Shown one piece after another: positions 52,943 through 63,639 of a stretch of DNA of 64,000 bases. This DNA comes from Buxus sempervirens (taxonomy: Eukaryota; Streptophyta; Magnoliopsida; Buxales; Buxaceae). The notes under the pieces were generated by a model, which saw nothing but the letters and a program-made list of their open reading frames with translations, had not been told where the DNA came from and ran no database searches. Position 1 is the stretch's first letter; the number at the start of each line of letters is the position of its first letter. The translations under genes were made by a program, and so were the position numbers. The stretch spans positions 48,007,220 through 48,071,219 of the forward strand of contig OX387186.1 in assembly GCA_947561395.2 (NCBI GenBank), given 5' to 3'.

Positions 52943-54127
52943 ACTGGCACAAATGAAGGCATGGGGAAAGCAGTGGTAGCAAGTGCAGAACCACAACTAT
53001 CTCTTACTACTCAACCAGAATTGACAAATCCTTTCACACCCCTCAGTGATCAAGGTAATTGTGGACAAGCATTGGTTACATGTCATGATCACGATGATAG
53101 CATGTGGATTATAGACTCCGGGGCTACTGATCATATGACTTTTGATTCTCATGATTTCTCACACATCACTCAGCCCAGGATAACTCATATTGCAAATGCT
53201 AATGGAGTCCAATATCCGGTCACGGGAGCAGGAAAAGTGGCCTTATCCTCCTCTCTTTCTCTAAACCATACTTTACTTGTTCCATCTTTATCCAATAAAT
53301 TGCTCTCTATCAGTCAAGTTGCAACCGACCTCAATTGTGTTGTATTAATGTATCCTATTTTTTTTTGTCTTCTTCAGGATATTCTCACCAAGGAGATCAT
53401 TGGGCGTGATACTAAAAAAAGGGGACTCTGCGACATGGATGACTTCAGTTCAGGGAAAGCCAATCAGGTCCAACACTCAACCAGTGATAAAGAGCGGCAA
53501 ATTTGGCTTCTTCATAATCGATTGGGACATCCCTCCTTTAGGTATTTGCAACATCTCTATCCAAATTTGTTTTCTACAGTACAACACTTATCTTTTAAAT
53601 GCGAAACATGTATTGTAGCAAAAAGTCATAGAGTACCTTACCTCGTGAGCCACACAAAAAGAGACATGCCCTTTTCTTTAATCCATTCGGATGTATGGGG
53701 ACCTTCCCTGGTTATTACTCCATCTGGAAATAAATGGTTTGTCATTTTTGTTGATGATTGCACTCGAATAACATGGTTGTATTTACTTAAGCGGAAAGAT
53801 GAAGTGTTTGGTGTGTTTCAATCATTTCATGTAATGATTCAAACACAATTTTCAGCTAAGATTAAGGTCCTCCGCACCGACAATGGAGATGAATATGTCA
53901 ATAAAAAATTTCAAGCTTATTTCCAACACTGTGGCCTCATTCATGAAACCTCATGCTCCCAGACTCCTCAACAAAACGGCATTGCCGAGAGAAAAAATCG
54001 ACATATCCTAGAAACGGCACGAGCATTGTTGATTGGAGCACATGTACCTTCTCAGCATTGGGATGATGCAGTTGCCACAACCATATATTTACTCAATAGA
54101 ATGCCTTCCAAAGTCCTACATTTTTAG
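52943..54127 (+). pseudogene. Copia protease and integrase
   Basis: Protease active site WIIDSGATDHMTF near 53,105-53,145. The pre-integrase zinc region has LHNRLGHPS and CETCIVAK (HHCC). The integrase core has LIHSDVWGP (first Asp), LRTDNGDEY (second Asp) and QQNGIAERKNRHI (Glu). The frame is open until a TAG at 54,125-54,127, where related elements have Gln (FQTPLQTL context), so a CAG to TAG change is likely. Confidence 0.9.
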
Positions 54128-54133
54128 ACTCCC

Positions 54134-54985
54134 TTGCAAACTCTCACAAGACATACATCTTTACCCAATGTGTTAATGCTCCCTCCTCGGATCTTTGTCT
54201 GCGTTGTCTTCGTCCATCTCCATAAAAACCAACGAATCAAGTTAGATCCATGTGCAGTCCAATGTCTCTTCTTGGGATATGCTCTGCATCAGAAAGGGTA
54301 TAGATGTCTTGACGCCATCACTAAGCAAACATACATCACCATGGATGTCACCTTTCTTGAAGCAGAAACTTTCTATCCATCACCTCCAGCCAAATCATCT
54401 CTTCAGGGGGAGCTTCAAAATAAAGAGGTGAATTGGCTAGCAAGAACATGGCTAGAATCAGGAAGTGACTCAGAACAACATCATGATGGAAATATTGAGA
54501 TAAGGTCAATTGAGGAATGCCCTCCAGTAGTAGAACCAACACTTGAAGAACCGTGCAATATGGAATGTAATGAAACACTTGCACTTGTCAGTGATATGGC
54601 TCCAAGTAATGCAGCTGCACCTGTTAGTGATATGGTTCCAAGTGATGCAACAACAAGTGATGGTTCCCCCTATTTAGTACCCGAAGGCCTCTCTCCTGAG
54701 AATATCACTGAGGTAAGTTCTCCTGCCATATCCTCTTTTACTGATAACGTGAATAGTACTGTGCAACATGTGTTGCCTTTCAGACATAATCGCGGCAAAC
54801 CACCAAGCCGATACTCTCCAGAAGTGGAAGATAGAAGATCCAAATATCCTATTGCCAACTATGTGTCCACTCACAAGCTATCCGAAGCACTCAAGGCTTT
54901 TGCACATAAACTATCATCATATTACATTCCTCAAAATGTAGAAGAGGCCTTATGTGACCCAAAATGGAGTCAAGCAATAAAATAA
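54134..54985 (+). pseudogene. Copia integrase C-terminus and linker
   Basis: Starts in the block after integrase and shows CAVQCLFLGYALHQKGYRC, the conserved GYS/QKGY region, followed by a Ser/Thr/Pro-rich spacer. Ends in a TAA at 54,983-54,985 just before the reverse transcriptase. The alignment around the start suggests a shift shortly after 54,128. Confidence 0.8.
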
Positions 54986-56011
54986 GAACTGAAGGCCTTG
55001 CAAAAAAATGAGACTTGGAGGTTGGTATCATTACCCGAAGGAAAGAAAGCAGTAGGTTGCAAATGGGTTTTCTCCATTAAATATAATGCCGATGGATCCA
55101 TTGAGAGGTACAAAGTGAGGCTTGTGGCAAAGGGATACACACAGACGTATGGTATAGATTACCAAGAAACCTTCTCACTGGTAGCAAAACTAAATACTGT
55201 TAGAGTTTTGTTATCTCTTGTAGCAAATTTAGATTGGCTATTTTACCAATTTTATGTGAAGAATACATTCCTTCATGGTAATTTAGAAGAAGAAGTTTTC
55301 ATGGATATTCCACCTGGGTACTTGGCAACTCCAGAAGATAAAGTAGTATGCAAGCTACAAAAGGCCTTGTACGGGTTAAAACAATCACCCCGTGCATGGT
55401 TCGGTCGATTCACTGCAACTATGAAAAAATGTGGATTTCAGCAGAGTAACTCAGACCATACCCTGTTTTTAAAACATCAATCTAGAAAAGTGACAGCATT
55501 AATTGCTTATGTAGACGACATGATCATTACAGGTGATGACAAAGAAGAAATCTCCAAGCTTCAAGAGCAACTGTCAGCTGAATTTGAGATGGAGAACCTA
55601 GGGGAACTCAAGTACTTCCTCGGAATCGAAGTATCCAGATCAAAACAAGGCATATTTTTATCTCAAAGAAAATATGTCTTAGACTTATTATCTGAAGTGG
55701 GGCTGCTAGAATGTAAACCAGCCGATACTCCCATTGTCCAAAATCATCAACTTGGGGTATACGCCGACCAAGTGCCAACGGACAAAGAGAGATACCAAAG
55801 GATAGTTGGTAAACTTATTTACTTGTCGCATACTCGACCAGACTTTGCTTACGCTGTAAGTGTAGTGAGCCAATTCATGCACTGCCCCAGTGAAGCTCAT
55901 ATGAATGTAGTAACTAGAATCCTTTGGTATTTAAAGTTCTCTCCTTGGAAAGGACTAATGTTCACAAAAAATAATCATTTGAACGTTGATGGATACACTG
56001 ATGCTGACTAG
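54986..56011 (+). pseudogene. Copia reverse transcriptase
   Basis: NETWRLVSLPEGKKAVGCKW opens the domain. YQFYVKNTFLHGNL replaces the usual F-D-V-K-N-A block: the catalytic Asp of the first motif reads Tyr here (QFYVKN). The second site AYVDDMIITG is intact. The frame ends at TAG 56,009-56,011 after YTDAD, where RNase H normally has Trp, a TGG to TAG change. Confidence 0.9.
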
Positions 56012-56464
56012 GCAGGAAATATTTCAGATAGGAAGTCAACCTCAGGCTACTTCACCTTTGTTGGAGGTAATCTTGAAACTTGGAGGAGCAAGAAACAAAA
56101 AGTTGTTGAGCTATCCAGTGTTGAAGCAGAATTTCGAGGTATGGCCAAGGGTGTGTGCGAACTTCTCTGTCTGAGAAGGCTATTGACGAAAATTGGCTTT
56201 GCTCCCAGCTCAAAAATGAACTTGTTTTGCGATAATAAGGTAGCCATTGACATTTTCTCATGACCCTATCCAACATGATCGAACTAAGCACGTTGAGGTC
56301 AATAGACACTTCATTAAAAAGAATATTGAAGATAAAATCATTCGGTTCCCATTTGTCAAGTCAGAAGACCAGCTAGCAGATGTACTCACGAAAGTAGTAT
56401 CCAACAAGAATTTCTACATCTCACTAGAAAAGTTGGGCATCAAAGACATCTATGCACCAACTTG
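56012..56464 (+). pseudogene. Copia RNase H
   Basis: Continues in frame after the TAG with SDRKSTSGY, QKVVELSSVEAEF and LFCDNKVAI. One frameshift near 56,255 precedes the C-terminal HVEVNRHFIKKNI and QLADVLTK blocks. Stops just before the polypurine tract. Confidence 0.85.
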
Positions 56465-56472
56465 AGGGGGAG
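56462..56472 (+). other. Polypurine tract of the copia element
   Basis: TTGAGGGGGAG directly before the 3' LTR start TGTTGGCGTG. Confidence 0.88.
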
Positions 56473-56660
56473 TGTTGGCGTGAGATGTCCTACTAGAATC
56501 AAATCAAATTATATATAGAAATTGTTTCTTTGTAAAATGCCTTACTTAAAGGAAACCATAATTATAGCCTTAAATCATGTATATCTTAGAATAGTTTCTT
56601 GTATCTACAAATACCTCTGTACTCTGTTATTGGAAGAGAAAAAAATAGGAACTTTTGACA
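56473..56660 (+). mobile_element. 3' LTR of the copia element
   Basis: 188 bp, TGTTGGCGTG to TTTTGACA, followed by the TCTCC target duplication. Confidence 0.93.
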
Positions 56661-56665
56661 TCTCC

Positions 56666-57865
56666 TGCCGCAACAACATGAGTTGTACCTCTAGAGAAGC
56701 ATTGAAAATAACCTTTAAGAAATGTGGCGGTGGGCTATAGTAACTAGCAGCCAGATCTCTTTTGGTGCCGAACTTTATACACTTGAGAATCCTGTTGGAG
56801 TATTGCAATGGACAAACAAGTTGGCTCCATCGATGGCTTGCTTCCTTCAAATAACATTTCATTCAGAGTTTTTCATATGACCCATCCAAAATGTGCAATT
56901 CCTATTAAAAAATAAATATAAATGAACTTTGAAACAGCAATATTTGAATTAACAGTTGACTCAAATTAAGTGAAAAAATTTTCAGTGGAGCCAGCATTAC
57001 GCATAGCTCCTTCCATTAATTTAATCCTGACAGCACGCAAAAGAGGGCATTGTAGCAACATATGTTCCAAGGTTTCCTGTTGTTACCTACATAAATAGAA
57101 ACAAAATTAATTAAGCAACACACCAAGAATTAAGAAATTTATTCATGGGTAAATCCCTACTAAAACACTTCCAAAGAGAGAATTTTATATAAGCATGACA
57201 TCTTAGGTGCTAGCATTTCAACCAAACCTTGGAGTCCACAATATCTTTCCTTATGCTTATGGAAGTAAGAAGTCGGTATGTAGAGGCAATTTGAAAATGC
57301 CCCTTTAAAGTAGCAATTCATACATATTTGTCAATAATCTTAGAGCCTACAAAATCCCAAATTTTAACTTTAGGAGCTAAAGTAATAAACATATGATTGA
57401 TTTCCCCATACATAACCCTAGATCCAAATAATTTTTGGACTATTATAATAACCTTAGAGGCTGCAACATCCCAAATTTAACATAAGCCTCCATTTGGAAA
57501 TGCTTTTATAAGTACTTTTTTTTGTTGAAAGCAAAAAATTGCTTTTAGAAGCAAATGCATCGTTTGGTAATGTTCAAGTGAAGCAAAAAACTTGAAACAA
57601 AAAATCAATTTCATTGTTTTTTATGAGAAGCAAATAAACATTGCTTCTCAAAAACAACAGAAATTGCTTTGTTGCTTCTCAAGCCATTCTCGATACTTTC
57701 AACAAAAGCCCTGCCTTGTTCCCAACTTTTCTCATTGCTGATCTCTTCTCTCCTCTCGATTGATCTTATCTTTTTCACTGTGTGTATCAATTACAATTCC
57801 CATCTCTTGCTTCAATGGGTTTATCAGTTGTTCAATAATTTGTTTTAAAGTATCTGTAGTGATAA
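56666..57865 (-). pseudogene. LINE-derived segment, copy B
   Basis: Right part of the duplicated segment paired with 29,509-30,916. About 57,085-56,970 on the minus strand encodes ETLEHMLLQCPLLRAVRIKL, the C-terminal zinc-binding motif of plant LINE reverse transcriptases (E-x2-H-x4-C spacing). 57,470-57,240 encodes a version of the copy-A KVK-WD and QIAS-Y-LLTS blocks. Multiple stops. Copy A lacks about 570 bp of this part. Confidence 0.5.
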
Positions 57866-57919
57866 GTCTCCCCCTTTGAGAGAATTGTATTGATAAAGTG
57901 TTAAAAGTCATATTAATCA

Positions 57920-58555
57920 TAAAAGTCATTCAATAGAAATATATAAGTCTCTCTATAGGCATACAATTTAGTAAAAAGTATGTATAAGTAAATTGATAAA
58001 AAATACAAGTCATTTGATTGAGTGGTATAGGTTGTCCCGTAGATATACAAGTTAGTATATAGTATTGTACAAATCATTTGATAGATAAATATAAGTCCTC
58101 TCTATAAGAATACAAGATAGTATTTAGTATTGTACAAGTTAATTGATAGAATGCACAATTCATTTGAATGAGTTATACAAGTCGGTACATAGTATTATAT
58201 AAGTCATTTGGTAAAGAGGTACAAGTCTTCCTATAGGTATACAAGTTAATAATAACTTTGTACAAGACATTTGATTGAGTGGTATAAGCTGCCTTATAGT
58301 TGTACATGTCAATATACATTAACATATAGGTCATTTGATAAAAGGTACAAATCTTTTACAAGTCATTTGGTTGAGCCTCTTTCTCTTCTCCCTTAATTGA
58401 CATAAGGGCATTTCAGAGAGAGTTTGTTTTGTAACAATGAAATGTTACTAAAAGTTACTTATTTGATGAAGGTGTATTGAAGCAAAAAATTTGAAACATT
58501 TGTGAATGGATTTTAATTATTTTCAACAATATCACTAAAAGTTAATTTTCCCCAT
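57920..58555. mobile_element. MITE-like repeat with TACAAGTCATTTGAT units
   Basis: About seven degenerate units of roughly 62 bp containing TACAAGTCATTTGATAGA. The right end, TTAATTTTCCCC, resembles the Mutator-type MITE at 36,736. The left end is not identified. Confidence 0.5.
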
Positions 58556-58704
58556 CAACAAAGTGCCTTCTTTGACTAAACGAATGTCAACGCTAGCATT
58601 AAGTTCAACCTTCTTGTCTAATATGATAGTTTGATGCCAAAATCAAGCCCTAAGAGCTAGCTACCCTCCCTTAGAACTTGATTTTGTTTCGTGACCATGA
58701 CGAC

Positions 58705-59269
58705 TAGGGATAGCAACAGTTCGATTAAAACCATTAAATTGAAACTATTAGGGTCAGTTTTGGTTCGATTTTTATTTTATATTGGACAAACCGTTTCGGT
58801 TTTGGTTCTGTTATGATTTTAAGGTCGAACCAAACCGACTATTAAGCTTGTGTACAATCATTCATGTGTTTTGCAAAATTGGTTTGATGTTACTTTGTAT
58901 ATAAAACCATTGAAAAGATCATTAGAACTGGTTTAATAAGTTTATCACTATTCACTAATTTTCAAAATAGGTTTTAAGGTCAAAATATTGAAAACTGTTT
59001 AACTAATTGTAAATTAAGAAGTTTGATACGTTATTGGGCTCAAATTTGTGCCCATAATGATGAAAACTGATTAAAATTGAACAAAACAAAACTAAACAGA
59101 AAAGCAATTGGTTTGCTTTCGATTTTAAGAAAATATAAATTAATCAATTTCATTTTAAGTTACTAAACCATAACGGTTTCTGTTTGATTTTAGTTTTTAT
59201 CACATACCTGATGGTTTGGTTTTGATTTTTCTCAAATTCGAGCCAAAACCGAACCGTTGGCATGCTTAA
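58705..59269. mobile_element. MITE-like element with GCAACGGTTCGGTTT ends
   Basis: Left end TAGGGATAGCAACAGTTCG; right end, inverted, TAAGCATGCCAACGGTTCGG. The interior is rich in GGTTTGGTTTT/AAACCAAACC words. A common style of plant dispersed repeat. No clear target duplication. Confidence 0.5.
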
Positions 59270-59408
59270 TGGCGAGTCTAGGAAATTTTAGACAACAAGT
59301 TCATGGGTGCATGTTTTTTTTTTTGGGTAAAGAAAACCACTATATATTAATACTAGTAATGGTCATGCGTGTTGCACCTGAATAATGAGCAATAGAATAG
59401 AACAAGAA

Positions 59409-59810
59409 ATGTGGGATGCAATCACGCATAATCACGTCTCCCCCACATGAGGAACTTCTCCTGTAGGATGCAATCCATCGGAAATACATCTGCCCCACAG
59501 GAGATAATGAATCTCTCCCGCAAGAGGTAATGTCTTCACCATCAAGCGGGTATGGGTCTCCGCCACCAAGCGGGTAATCTCTGCCACCAAGCAGGTTGGG
59601 TCTCCGCCACCAAGCGGGTTAGGGTCTCCGCCACCAAGCGGATAATCTCCGCCACCAAGTGGGTTAGGGTCTCCGCCACCAAGCAGGTAATCTCTGCCAC
59701 CAAGCAGGCTAGGTCTCCGCCACCAAGCGGGTTAGGGTCTCCACCACCAAGCGGGAAATAATCTCTGCCACCAAGCAAGTAATATACAATACATCTCTGC
59801 CACCAAGCAG
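59409..59810. repeat. CACCAA-loop hairpin array
   Basis: The first two large hairpins are ATGTGGG/CCCACAT (59,409-59,448) and CTCCTGT/ACAGGAG (59,458-59,503). About thirteen small hairpins follow with constant loop CACCAA and stems CCGC/GCGG (59,560-59,573) or CTGC/GCAG (59,581-59,594), alternating along 59,530-59,810. Confidence 0.88.
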
Positions 59811-61612
59811 ATTATTAATAAAACTAGCCACCAAGCCATTATATCAGAAATCTGTATTTCATTGCTGTTTGTATCATTGTTGATTTATGTTTCAATCATT
59901 AATCCAAAGTCTTGTTCCAAATTCAGTTCATTAGTTTGTAATCACGATGGCCTGGTCTAGTTATGTGATAATTAAAGGTTATGTAAAGTTATAAAGTAAT
60001 TTAAAGAATAAAGTTTAGGGGTAATAAGATACTGCTATTTACATAAGTTTAGGGTTAATATGGTTCTTGCTATTTAATAAGAAGTTCAGGTTGAATTTAG
60101 GGGTAGTGACATAGTATAATAAGGTACTTGTTTTAGTAGAGAAACTTAGAGTAGACCAATTCAATTAATTAATGAGGCCTAAAGGTATACAGGGTCCTTT
60201 CTCCAATATCTATAAGGTTATTTCTGGTTTAAAGTTTCTACCTGTAGAAATCTGGTTGCTGATATATAAATTAACGTCTCTTAATTAGTTATTCTAATTT
60301 ATAAGGGTTTATCTGCATTAAACTTAGAGTTTCTTGTTTAAGATCAAATTTAGGCAACTAATTACCTAAAATACTCCCTATTTATTTTTTTTGCCAAAAC
60401 AGGGTATTTGATAATTTATTTTAGTCTTTAAACATCTTAATGAATGATTAAAATTGATTAAAAATGGTTTAGAATTAAATCTGGAATTAAATATGCAAAA
60501 TTTGTATTTTTCTGCACTGAGCACTCAGGATCGCCTATGAACGCACGAACAGAGGTAGGTAGCACTCGTTTTGCCGTTCATTTTGTGTTCTTGGTTACTT
60601 GATTCGTGTTTGCATGTTTTATATATGTCTTTATATGTATTTAGTATGATATTGATCTTATATATATGCTAGAAACTTTTAGAACTCAAGAAAAGGGTTT
60701 TGATACAATCGGATTCACGTTTCCCATAGACCGTCAAGCTCACTGTGCTCAGCGCTCCTGGGCACTGTTCGGCGCTCGTACGAAATCTTAGACCGCCGAC
60801 GACTGCTAATTGAAATATAGTTGGCACTCAAATTTCAACTACCGCCGACCATTGACCACCTATCACTCAAAGAAATCAACGATCAACTCTCTTTCTCTCT
60901 CTCTCCTTCTTCCTCTTCTTCTTTTCTAGTTGCTGGTCTCTCTCTCCCTTTCGTTTTTCTCTTTCGGCCGTCTATCACTCAAACCAAATACAATACGATG
61001 GACAAATACGCTTAGCATTCCTCTAGGATATAAAACCCTATTATTTTATACCCCACAATCCTATGCCACGCACATGCATCACCAATTAGATACTCATCCA
61101 ATTAGAACACAGTTTCAGATTTATTTGTTCTTACCTCGATCTATCACGATCCAATGGTCAGATCTGCGCCACTCTCCTGATCTCCCCTATCATTGTGATC
61201 TTCTATAATTATAATTAAAATCCTTCAATAGAATTCTAGTCTCCTCAACTTAAGGCTCCAAATCAAACATTATTACCAATATGCCCTTATTCCAATTATT
61301 AAGCTTTAAATATCATTGTTAATAGGCAATCTGAAACCAACTGATGTCTATCATCCTTTCTTTTTTTTTTTTGGTAATACTATCATCCTTTCTTATGTTC
61401 AATAATAATTTGATTGATGTATTTAATTATCTACCGGTAATTAATATGAATTGACCGAAATACCCATCTCTTGATAATTTTACATCTACATACTCAATTT
61501 CTTCCAAGATTTCTAAGTTTATTCTCTAATTTATTTTGACAAGTTTATTGACATACCCAATATTCAAATTTAGTTATTATTTATTTATTTGCTGAAAATT
61601 AGGAGTTTTACA
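59409..61612 (+). mobile_element. Family-B LTR, copy 3, 5'-truncated
   Basis: Starts inside the hairpin array (ATGTGGGATGCAATCACGC, matching 10,200-10,220). It continues through sequence collinear with the other family-B copies, including the CAGGATCGCCTA word near 60,528, and ends GAGTTTTACA at 61,612. The 5' end is missing. No coding region. Confidence 0.72.
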
Positions 61613-61750
61613 CAGGCACGACGGAGGGGCGAAAGTAGGTCGTGTGTATACAAGAATATCTGGCAAGGAAAAAACAAGTTAGGAGAGAAATACAGTTTGT
61701 GAATGGGACAAAGCAAAAATATTCCCTACTTGTAAGATCTGTCAGAAAAA
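61613..61750. other. Junction between LTR copy 3 and the mobile-domain gene
   Basis: No feature recognised. Confidence 0.35.
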
Positions 61751-62955
61751 TCAACAATTAACACCATCTCCCCTCAGAGCGGCTAGACCATGAACAACTT
61801 GGCATAGTCCAACTAAAACAGTCCCATATATCAACCGCCATGCTAGCCGCCTAGTCTGGTGGAGATCTCTCAAGGCATCCAAGAAGAAGGGACTAACTGA
61901 TGTCGTATCCTCTTGGAAGAAGCAGCTACTAAGTATCAACAAAAAGACATGTCAGAATAGAGGCGCAAAATTGTCATGATCCTCAGTGATGGTAGCGTGC
62001 ATCCCACCAAAGTGATCAATAATGCTACGGCGTAACCAATTGATAGAGATCCGGCCACTCCTTCCGTCCCAGGCATCGTCAGGTAGAACCTTGTACCCCA
62101 AAAGGGTGCTGCTATCAGCATATGAAGGACGATCCATCTCTATAGTCCTTCCTGTCATGGAAATGCCAATAATCATCACAAAATCGGAGGGACGGATCCT
62201 AATCTTTACATCCGGCAAATGGAAGGACTGAGTATCGGGGAAGTACCTCTCCATCATAGCGTAAATGAGAGGACGGTCAGCCCAGAAGGAAAGGATAAGA
62301 AGAAAATTGTCAAAGTGGAATCTGCGAATCTCGTCTGAGCCCAAAGGAAAGAGTCCCAACTAACTCATTGAATCTCCCCCAACTACCTCGTAGATGAGAA
62401 CGGGAATACTGAAGAGGAACATCCGCTCAGACACACATCGAATGATGATGATCCAATCCACTAAGAAGCTCGGTGTCCTGAACAGATGCTCGCAACTCCT
62501 CCGAAAAGACTAAACGGAAATCCTTAGCAACACCCTCCTGGGCCTGATCTCGATATCCTCCTCAGCTCCTACCTCGGCCTAGTCCTTTACCTTTAGCGGC
62601 CTCCTCTGCCTGATCTCCATCTTGGCGTCGCCCTCGGCCCCTACCTTGCCTCATCCTCTACCTCTAGCGGCCTCCTCCTCCTGATCTCCATCTCGGCCTC
62701 GACCTCGACCTCGACCTTGGGCAGCAATGGGCTAAAAAAGGAAATGAATGAGCGGAGTTGGTTTTAAAGGAAGTGGAAAAGAAGAAGAAGAGTTTGAGTC
62801 CCTACTTCAGGAGAACTCTCTCCAGAACTCTCCCAAGAATCGTGAGAAGACTCAGACAAGGTAGCACTAGAACTCATCTCTATCCGAGCCCGCGAAGTAG
62901 AGGGCTGATCAGTAAGGTCAGCCTCCTCTTGAACTTGAGAACGACCTCTAGCCAT
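61751..62955 (-). pseudogene. Plant mobile domain (PMD) gene, broken
   Basis: Minus strand. The N-terminus starts at 62,955 (MARGRSQVQEEADL, Ser-rich). A plausible 74-bp intron (GT at 62,805, AG at 62,732) leads into an Arg-Gly tandem repeat (RGRGR, DGDQ, EEAA units) at about 62,731-62,540, with stops and frame changes. The PMD core is 62,359-61,751: LSFWADRPLIYAMMERYF, FHLPDVKI, MIIGISMTGR, LRRSIIDHFGGM, then LDALRDLHQTRRLAWRL. A single in-frame TGA at 61,952-61,954 (likely CGA to TGA) interrupts it. PMD proteins occur both in transposons and as host MAIN/MAIL-type genes. This one is truncated near the LTR copy-3 edge, so the C-terminus is missing. Confidence 0.68.
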
Positions 62956-63480
62956 CTACAGGCAATAAAGGAGTCAGGGAAGTGCTTTGATTAAGTCTCT
63001 TTTTATTATTATTATTTTAATTCAAAATCTAATTGCTTTTCAAGAATTTTAATCCTAACTTCACTTCTGATAACTTTCAGGTTCAAAATATGGAATTCGT
63101 GAAGCTGTACTAAGATTCATTTCAATTGCTTTCAAAAATTATAGGTATTTGATATACTTGGAAGGATCTCTTCCGTGTATATCCTTTCCTATAACAAGGA
63201 TAAAAATGAAAAATGATAAAAAAAATATATATATGTATATACATACAGGCTTTTGAAGGTTGAAAATACTGAAGTTAATTTTGAAATAATTTTCAGGTCA
63301 AGCACAAGAATCGACGGAGATACAATCGATATCAAAATCACAAAGCAGATCACAACAGGATACAAGGGAGTTTTAACTCACCTAAATCCCTTTTTAAAAT
63401 TTTATAGGATTTAGATATGTACGGAAAAGGCTCTACACATATCTCATACTATAATAATTTTTTTTATACATATATAGGTT
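62956..63480. other. AT-rich intergenic stretch
   Basis: No gene recognised. Contains two related CCTTTTTATAGGAT/TACGGAAAAGG-like blocks (63,165-63,190 and 63,390-63,430). Confidence 0.4.
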
Positions 63481-63519
63481 ATCTTCAATTTTCATTAAAG
63501 GACAATTTTTTTTGGGGAA

Positions 63520-63600
63520 AATTTCAAAGGGGTCATTGCACGTTTTGAGAATTATTGCCAGAAAGGGGTCATTGCACGTTTGGGAAAATTGCAATGCCCA
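63520..63600. repeat. Short tandem duplication GGGGTCATTGCACGTTT
   Basis: Two copies (about 63,529-63,546 and 63,565-63,582), with a diverged third (GGGGTCCATTGCAC) at 63,619. Confidence 0.7.
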
Positions 63601-63639
63601 AAATGCCCTTGAATATAAGGGGTCCATTGCACACGTGCC

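Larger units (their letters stand above)
48915..56660 (+). mobile_element. Ty1/copia LTR retrotransposon, defective
   Basis: 5' LTR 48,915-49,104 and 3' LTR 56,473-56,660, about 190 bp each. By my count they differ at about a dozen sites plus two indels. Perfect 5-bp target duplication TCTCC (48,910-48,914 and 56,661-56,665). Primer site TGGTATCAGAGC at 49,105. Order gag, protease, integrase, reverse transcriptase, RNase H is copia-type. Without the solo LTR inserted at 50,076-52,942 the element is about 4.9 kb, a normal size. In-frame stops and frameshifts make it inactive. Confidence 0.95.
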
